DNA from: an uncultured Lachnospiraceae bacterium
Lineage (GTDB): Bacteria > Bacillota > Clostridia > Lachnospirales > Lachnospiraceae
Direction of reading: 5' to 3'
Assembly (NCBI GenBank): GCA_902797015.1
Contig: CADBRG010000162.1
Location: 1 to 8,671 of the forward strand
DNA: 8,671 nucleotides
The notes under the pieces are model-generated. The model worked only from the letters and a program-made list of their open reading frames with translations. It ran no database searches and was not told the DNA's origin. Positions 1-4,382 of this stretch are shown here, one piece after another. Within the stretch, counting starts at the first letter, position 1. Each line of letters starts with the position of its first letter. The position numbers and the translations under genes were made by a program.

Positions 1-46
1 AAGTACATTCTGGTTTGAATTGTCGGAAAGTGGGGACAGACAATGA
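1..46 (+). CDS. C-terminal end of a probable histidine kinase (5' part outside window)
   Basis: Frame 2 is open from the window edge to a TGA at 44-46 and encodes STFWFELSESGDRQ. The segment STFWFEL matches the typical end of the ATP-binding (HATPase_c) domain of sensor or hybrid histidine kinases, where a G-x-G-S-T-F-x-F-x-L stretch forms the last ATP-lid strand. The first base of the window (a) is compatible with a preceding GGA glycine codon. The stop codon overlaps the ATG of the next gene (ATGA at 43-46), the usual layout of translationally coupled genes, which supports a real upstream gene. Only 14 residues are visible, so the family call is an inference from a short motif; the competing frame 1 ends at a TGA at 16-18 and could equally close a different gene. 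If correct, the kinase would sense through the lipoprotein encoded next. Confidence 0.45.
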   Translation, partial: STFWFELSESGDRQ

Positions 47-1230
47 GAAAGAGATGTAGAATAATCAGTACTCTATTAGTTGTATGCTTGCTGTCCCTGG
101 TTTGCGCATGCGGAGCCGACATAGAGAAAACAGATTCGGCAGCAGAAGAGGAAGTGACATACAATCTGCCATTGCTGCTTCCTGTTTCCGGTGAGATCAG
201 CAATCTGGGCGAAGATGCTTTATGGGCTGCTGAGTATGCTGTTGATGAGATCAATGCATCCGGTGGGATTCAGGGGATACCAGTCAAAATAGAGCTGTAT
301 GATTCTCAAAACAGTGAAAGTCAGGTAAAAAAGTACGCAAAGGAGATTGCTGAAACCAACCGGTTTTTCATTGGACCAATTGATTCAGTTGGTACTGCGG
401 CAGAAGCGGAAATCATTTCTGATACCGGAACGCCTAATATTGCAGCGTATTCCTTTGAAACATTACGATTACAGGCTGCACCATACGGTATTTCGTACAT
501 GAGCGATTCCACTGACGATGAACTCGAAGCTGTCAGGGAATGGAAAGAACTGAATCCGGATATAGAAAAAGTAGCTATCGTTGTGACAAAAGGCGAAACA
601 GCGCAAATAGAAACATCTGAAGCTTTGAAAGCATATTTAAATGAACTTAATATGTCGGCAGAAGCGGTTGTTGAAATGGATCTGACGGAAAATGGGGGAA
701 TGAATGCAGTTGCAGAAGCTTTAAATGCAAAAGTTGACGGATATGTGGTTTTAGCCCGTTCCGAAGAATATGTAAAATTTGTTTCAGAAATCAGAAAGCG
801 CGGAGTGACAGAAGGGCGACGAGTTACGGCTTCTTTTGCAAGCAATGATTATAATATGTTCCGGCAGAACCGAACGGTTATGGAAGGAACATATATCTGG
901 AACAAGTTTGATGTCGGGTATCAGGGGGAGGAATGGCAGAAACTGTTACAGGCATATCGTAATGATCATGACGGTCAAGACCCCAGTACAAACATCACTC
1001 CTGATATTTACAATGCAGTATATGCATGGAAGCAATGCATGGAGGAACTGGCACTTGGACCGAAACCAGATGATTTGAAAACAGAAAAGGAAAAAATCGC
1101 GGAGTGGTTTTCGGCATCCCCTGTGATCAATGCAATTCAGGGTGATTATCAATGGCTGAACGGAAACAAAAAAGGGCAGTTTTACTATTTTCAGATTGAT
1201 GAAAATGGTGTGCCAAGATCATTAAATTAG
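43..1230 (+). CDS. Substrate-binding lipoprotein, LivJ-like type I periplasmic binding fold
   Basis: A 395-residue lipoprotein anchored to the outer face of the membrane. The signal peptide has a basic N-terminus (RKRCR), a hydrophobic core at about 7-20 and a lipobox VCAC with the lipidated cysteine at C23; an acidic linker follows to about residue 38. The mature part has the hallmarks of the branched-chain amino-acid-binding family (Peripla_BP_6): LPVSGEISNLGEDALWAAE at 46-64, then NASGGIQG at 71-78, an IELYDSQN strand at 83-90, FIGPIDSVGTAAEAE at 109-123 and IPDNxx-like NIAAYS at 132-137. Length is normal for the family. Members deliver amino acids, amides or other small ligands to an ABC importer, but some act as receptors for sensor kinases; no permease or ATPase is visible here and the upstream gene may be a kinase, so a receptor role is plausible. 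The ATG at 43 has a GTGGGGA-type site six bases upstream and overlaps the preceding stop. The ligand cannot be told from sequence. Confidence 0.88.
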   Translation: MRKRCRIISTLLVVCLLSLVCACGADIEKTDSAAEEEVTYNLPLLLPVSGEISNLGEDALWAAEYAVDEINASGGIQGIPVKIELYDSQNSESQVKKYAKEIAETNRFFIGPIDSVGTAAEAEIISDTGTPNIAAYSFETLRLQAAPYGISYMSDSTDDELEAVREWKELNPDIEKVAIVVTKGETAQIETSEALKAYLNELNMSAEAVVEMDLTENGGMNAVAEALNAKVDGYVVLARSEEYVKFVSEIRKRGVTEGRRVTASFASNDYNMFRQNRTVMEGTYIWNKFDVGYQGEEWQKLLQAYRNDHDGQDPSTNITPDIYNAVYAWKQCMEELALGPKPDDLKTEKEKIAEWFSASPVINAIQGDYQWLNGNKKGQFYYFQIDENGVPRSLN

Positions 1231-1234
1231 GAGG
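1229..1234 (+). promoter_or_regulatory. Ribosome binding site overlapping a stop codon
   Basis: AGGAGG starts on the second base of the TAG stop of the lipoprotein gene and lies five bases before the ATG at 1240. Ribosomes finishing the lipoprotein gene stop on this site, so translation of the two genes is probably coupled. Confidence 0.85.
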
Positions 1235-1239
1235 CTAGT

Positions 1240-2619
1240 ATGTTAAAAGTTCCATTTTACGCAAAAAGTGAAAACAATCAGGGTTATATCAAAAATCTTG
1301 AGGTTGTCGGATATCATGATTTAAATGGAATCATGGCGTTTCAGATGGCATTGCATAAGACGGAAGATGGCAGATATTATATGTATCTGGGTTCTTTTAA
1401 AGGTGCAGGATGGAATATAATAGAAGTGACTGATCCGGCAAATCCAAGATTTGTTAAATTCTTTGAATGTTGTGATCCGAATGAATATAAGGCGCAGTCA
1501 ACGCCTAAAATCCAGGTAGCAGATGGTCTTATGGTTGCAGCACTGGGCGGCGGCATCCCATTTCTTCACGGAACGGAGCCGGGTGACCAGGCGATCGGAG
1601 GATTGAATATATATGATCTGAGGGAAGATCCTGAGAATCCGAAGCTGTTATCACACTGGGAAACGGGCGTCGAGAACGGAATCGGCGTGCATCGTTTTGC
1701 CTACAATGGCGGAAGATATGTTTATATGCCGGCAGAGTGTCCGGGATTTGGAGGATTTATTGTCCGAATCCTAGATATAGAGGATCCGACAAATCCTGTT
1801 GAGTGTGGCCGATGGTGGATGCCGGAACAATTCGTTGACGGGATGGACAGGGGTTCATATCCGACAGATCATGATGGACGTATGGATTGGTCTATGTGTC
1901 ACGCATGCACATTGACAGGAGATGACAGACAGCAGCTGTTTATGGGATACTTTGGTGCCGGTGGCATCATATTGGATATTTCTGATCCGACCTTGCCAAA
2001 GAAAATGGGACAGATTAAAATTCAGCCACCGTTTTCTGGAAAGTACTGTGGTGCCAGATCACATACCTATCTGCCTTTGACTGGAAGAAATTTTGCAGTA
2101 TTAACAAATGAGGGCGAACGATTTGCTTTTTTTGACAAAGAGAAGATGAAGTCAGGAAAACATGCCGGTGCACAGCCCATGAACAACTTGCACATGATAG
2201 ATGTTTCAGATCCGTATGATCCGACATTGGTAGCAGAATTCCCATATCCGGAAGTGCCAGAGGGGTTTCCGTTCCCGAATTTTAATGATTGCGGAATTGG
2301 CGCACAGGGACCTTTCGGACCACACAACATCCATGAACCAATGGGTAAACCATGGCTTCAGGACAATCCGAATCTTGTGTACTGTTGTTATTTCCATGCC
2401 GGCCTGAGAGTATATGATGTGTCTGATCCTTATTATATCAAGGAACTGGCATATTTTATTCCGCCGAACCCGACTGAAAAGTGTTTTGAAGTACCAATGC
2501 CAGGTCCGTTTATTGCAACGACGGAAGATGTGGTAGTGGATGACCGAGGTTACATTTACATTGATACATTCCATGATGGAATGTACATTTTAAAAATGTC
2601 AGATAACATAACAAAGTAG
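1240..2619 (+). CDS. LVIVD-repeat beta-propeller protein, cytosolic
   Basis: A 459-residue protein with no signal peptide or membrane helix. It carries seven copies of a strand ending in a [I/V]-x-D-P-x-x-P-like turn: IIEVTDPANP (60-69), LNIYDLREDPENP (122-134), VRILDIEDPTNP (175-186), IILDISDPTLP (243-253), LHMIDVSDPYDP (317-328), LRVYDVSDPYYI (389-400) and a degenerate YILKMSDN (449-456). These are LVIVD repeats (COG5276-like), and seven fit a closed seven-bladed propeller. Many LVIVD proteins are exported; this one appears cytosolic and is cysteine-rich (CC at 77-78 and 382-383, C220-H-A-C223), which fits a reducing compartment. Histidines recur at the start of the inner strand of several blades (H39, H151, H221, H275, H362/H365), suggesting a central metal or ligand site. 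No enzymatic function is established for this family, and I do not assign one. It is coupled to the lipoprotein gene and followed by a terminator, so it is the last gene of its operon. Confidence 0.85.
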   Translation: MLKVPFYAKSENNQGYIKNLEVVGYHDLNGIMAFQMALHKTEDGRYYMYLGSFKGAGWNIIEVTDPANPRFVKFFECCDPNEYKAQSTPKIQVADGLMVAALGGGIPFLHGTEPGDQAIGGLNIYDLREDPENPKLLSHWETGVENGIGVHRFAYNGGRYVYMPAECPGFGGFIVRILDIEDPTNPVECGRWWMPEQFVDGMDRGSYPTDHDGRMDWSMCHACTLTGDDRQQLFMGYFGAGGIILDISDPTLPKKMGQIKIQPPFSGKYCGARSHTYLPLTGRNFAVLTNEGERFAFFDKEKMKSGKHAGAQPMNNLHMIDVSDPYDPTLVAEFPYPEVPEGFPFPNFNDCGIGAQGPFGPHNIHEPMGKPWLQDNPNLVYCCYFHAGLRVYDVSDPYYIKELAYFIPPNPTEKCFEVPMPGPFIATTEDVVVDDRGYIYIDTFHDGMYILKMSDNITK

Positions 2620-2640
2620 ATGGCACAGCCTTTCTTACAT

Positions 2641-2676
2641 ACCCACGTGGAAACAAAACCACGTGGGTTATTTTTA
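2641..2676 (+). terminator. Intrinsic terminator after the LVIVD gene
   Basis: A perfect 10-bp stem, ACCCACGTGG (2641-2650) and CCACGTGGGT (2659-2668), encloses an 8-base A-rich loop and is followed by TATTTTTA. It lies 21 bases after the LVIVD stop codon. The loop gives the opposite strand a T-rich part only inside the hairpin, so it is best read as a forward terminator. It separates the lipoprotein/propeller operon from the conjugation genes. Confidence 0.92.
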
Positions 2677-2735
2677 TGCCCAAATCCAGCCGGAAAGGAG
2701 GTTGTAAACAGTAAAACAGGGCAGACAAATTACAG

Positions 2736-2742
2736 AAGGAGG
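2736..2742 (+). promoter_or_regulatory. Ribosome binding site of the Maff2 gene
   Basis: AAGGAGG lies nine bases before the ATG at 2752. A closer ATG at 2745 is only two bases from the site and is out of frame with the Maff2 protein, so 2752 is the start. Confidence 0.85.
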
Positions 2743-2751
2743 ACATGATAT

Positions 2752-2967
2752 ATGGCATTTTTCAACAGTGCAGTAAATGTATTACAGATGCTCGTGATCG
2801 CCATCGGCGCCGGTCTCGGGATCTGGGGCGGCGTTAACCTCATGGAAGGTTACGGCGCAGATAACCCGGGTGCGAAGTCCCAGGGCATCAAGCAGCTCAT
2901 GGCAGGCGGTGGCGTGATCGTGATCGGAACCACCCTGGTACCGCTATTGAAAGGTCTGTTTGGTTAA
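2752..2967 (+). CDS. Maff2 family mobile element protein
   Basis: A 71-residue membrane protein of the Maff2 family (CD1113-like). It has two hydrophobic helices, at about 8-30 and 49-69, separated by a short polar loop around MEGYGADNPGAKSQG (31-45). Both helices are glycine-rich, as in VirB2/TrbC-type pilins, and the gene sits directly before the VirB6-like gene; a role as the pilin-like or small channel subunit of the transfer apparatus is therefore an inference, not shown for the family. Length is typical. It has a strong ribosome binding site and is the first gene after the terminator, so transcription must either read through that terminator or start within 2677-2735, where I see no convincing promoter. 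Confidence 0.92.
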   Translation: MAFFNSAVNVLQMLVIAIGAGLGIWGGVNLMEGYGADNPGAKSQGIKQLMAGGGVIVIGTTLVPLLKGLFG

Positions 2968-2976
2968 GGGAGGGGG
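2968..2976 (+). promoter_or_regulatory. G-rich ribosome binding site deciding a TTG start
   Basis: GGGAGGGGG begins right after the Maff2 stop codon and ends eight bases before TTG 2985. The in-frame GTG at 2976 is followed at once by a TGA, so it cannot be the start; TTG 2985 is the first usable one. Confidence 0.7.
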
Positions 2977-2984
2977 TGTGATCT

Positions 2985-3851
2985 TTGGACACTTTACTCC
3001 AGAAGATATCAGACTGGTTAAAAGAGATCCTGATCAACGGCATCATGGACAACTTCACAGGGATGTTTGATGCCATCAACCAGAGGACAGGGGAAGTCGC
3101 CACGAACGTCGGGATGACACCATCCCAGTTTTCACCGGAGATCTTTGAAATGATAAGGAACCTGTCAGAGACCGTGATCCTGCCGATTGCGGGACTGGTC
3201 CTGACATTTATCGCATGTATCGAACTGATCCAGCTCATCATTGACCATAACAACCTGGCCAATTTTGAGACATGGATCTTTTTTAAATGGATCTTTAAAA
3301 CATTCGTGGCGGTACTCCTGATCTCAAATACGTTCAACATCACGATGGCGGTCTTTGATGTCGCCCAGCATGTGGTAAATGCGAGTGGCGGTCTGATCGC
3401 AAGAGACGCTGCAGTTGCGGCGGCAGATATGGATGCGTTTAAGGAAACGTTGCAGGGGATGAACGAGGGCGCCCTTCTGGGATTGTTCCTGCAGTCCTTT
3501 ATCGTGCGGTTCCTGATCCAGATCTTCTCTGTGATCATAATGGTCATCGTATACGGGCGTATGATCGAGATCTATCTGATGACAAGCCTTGCACCGATCC
3601 CGTTTGCGACATTCGCGAACAGGGAACAAAGCCAGATGGGACAAAACTTCCTAAGGGCACTGGCAGCATTGGGATTCCAGGGATTCCTGATCATGATCTG
3701 CTTAGGCATCTATGCCGTGCTCATTAAGAACGTGACGTTCTCAGACCATGTCGTCGCATCGATGTGGGGCATTGTCGGATACACGGTGCTCTTATGCTTC
3801 ACGCTGTTTAAGAGCGGAAGCCTCGCAAAGAGCATCTTCAATGCAAGATAA
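2985..3851 (+). CDS. VirB6/TrbL-like conjugal transfer protein, CD1112 family
   Basis: A 288-residue polytopic membrane protein that would form the inner-membrane channel of the type IV secretion system. An amphipathic N-terminal stretch (1-35) is followed by about six hydrophobic segments, near 62-86, 102-125, 164-190, 193-210, 227-247 and 256-276. Segments I recognise from the CD1112 family are LSETVILPIAGLVL (60-73), TWIFFKWIFKTF (96-107), VYGRMIEIYLMTSLAPIP (189-206) and YTVLLCFTLFKSGSLAKSIF (266-285). Length is normal for the family. The start is a TTG; it gives an MD N-terminus, which agrees with family members as I remember them. The gene follows Maff2 by 17 bases, and its stop touches the out-of-use ATG at 3852 before PrgI. 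Confidence 0.92.
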   Translation: MDTLLQKISDWLKEILINGIMDNFTGMFDAINQRTGEVATNVGMTPSQFSPEIFEMIRNLSETVILPIAGLVLTFIACIELIQLIIDHNNLANFETWIFFKWIFKTFVAVLLISNTFNITMAVFDVAQHVVNASGGLIARDAAVAAADMDAFKETLQGMNEGALLGLFLQSFIVRFLIQIFSVIIMVIVYGRMIEIYLMTSLAPIPFATFANREQSQMGQNFLRALAALGFQGFLIMICLGIYAVLIKNVTFSDHVVASMWGIVGYTVLLCFTLFKSGSLAKSIFNAR

Positions 3852-3854
3852 ATG

Positions 3855-3861
3855 AAAGGAG
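3855..3861 (+). promoter_or_regulatory. Ribosome binding site placing the PrgI start at 3867
   Basis: AAAGGAG lies five bases before ATG 3867 but is inside the reading frame that would begin at ATG 3852, which itself has no site at the right distance. The later ATG is therefore the better start. Confidence 0.8.
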
Positions 3862-3866
3862 CTTAT

Positions 3867-4382
3867 ATGGCAGCATATGTACCTGTGCCGCGCGATCTCT
3901 CCAAAGTGAAAACAAAGCTGTTCTGGAACCTGACCAGAAGACAGCTGATCTGTTTTTCCATTGCGGCAGCAATCGGCATTCCGTCATTTCTGGCGATCCG
4001 GCATGTGAGCAACGCAAGTCTCGCCTGCATGTGCATGATCTTTATCATGATGCCGATGTTTCTGCTTGCGATGTATGAAAAGGACGGACAGCCTTTAGAA
4101 GTGATCGCAAGGCACTATATCGAGAGCCGTTTCTTACGGCCGAAGGTAAGGATCTATCGGACAAACAATGATTATGCCGCGCTGATGAGGATAAACCGCG
4201 CGGAAGAGGAGGTAAGAGAGATTGTCAATGAGGCAGAAAAAAGGAAGAGCGGGAAGGAAGAGCATGTGGAGCGGACCGGGCGGAAGGAACACAAAAACGG
4301 CCGCCGCAGGCCTTCCGGACTCTCTGAACAGAAAAGAAAGAAAGCAGGCAGAAGGGATCATCCGCCGCGCGGTAAGAGATGA
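3867..4382 (+). CDS. PrgI family mobile element protein
   Basis: A 171-residue protein, small membrane component of the transfer apparatus, in the gene position of VirB3 (CD1111-like). The N-terminus MAAYVPVPRDLSKVKTK is the family signature; two membrane helices lie at about 26-44 and 51-69, followed by the conserved YEKDGQPLE (70-78) and a RFLRPKVRIYRTNN stretch (88-101). An ATG at 3852 would add five residues, but the ribosome binding site and family N-terminus favour 3867. The C-terminal tail from about residue 119 is very basic (many K and R) and is encoded in the region shared with the start of the VirB4 gene, so its composition may be dictated partly by the other frame. That tail looks dispensable or poorly conserved; this is an inference. 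Confidence 0.9.
   Translation: MAAYVPVPRDLSKVKTKLFWNLTRRQLICFSIAAAIGIPSFLAIRHVSNASLACMCMIFIMMPMFLLAMYEKDGQPLEVIARHYIESRFLRPKVRIYRTNNDYAALMRINRAEEEVREIVNEAEKRKSGKEEHVERTGRKEHKNGRRRPSGLSEQKRKKAGRRDHPPRGKR
4207..4212 (+). promoter_or_regulatory. Ribosome binding site of the VirB4 gene, inside prgI
   Basis: AGGAGG lies nine bases before TTG 4222 and fifteen before ATG 4228. Spacing favours the TTG. A second weaker purine-rich stretch (GGGAAGGAAG, 4251-4260) precedes ATG 4264, which is a possible internal start. Confidence 0.6.

Noticed and set aside
321..845. Reverse-strand open frame (174 codons) opposite the lipoprotein gene
   Set aside because: Serine-rich shadow of the forward coding frame; no ribosome binding site or family resemblance.
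836..1078. Forward 80-codon open frame inside the lipoprotein gene
   Set aside because: Out-of-frame overlap with a strong binding-protein gene; no ribosome binding site and no recognisable features.
2702..2731. Possible promoter (TTGTAA with ACAAAT) before the Maff2 gene
   Set aside because: The -35 matches four of six bases and the -10 only three of six, so it is not better than chance in AT-rich DNA.
2897..3547. Long reverse-strand open frame (216 codons) opposite the VirB6-like gene
   Set aside because: It lies fully antisense to a well-supported gene, has no recognisable domain and reflects the codon bias of the forward strand.
3852..3866. Earlier start of PrgI at ATG 3852
   Set aside because: It has no properly spaced ribosome binding site and would put the good AAAGGAG inside the coding region; the family N-terminus MAAYVPVP begins at 3867.
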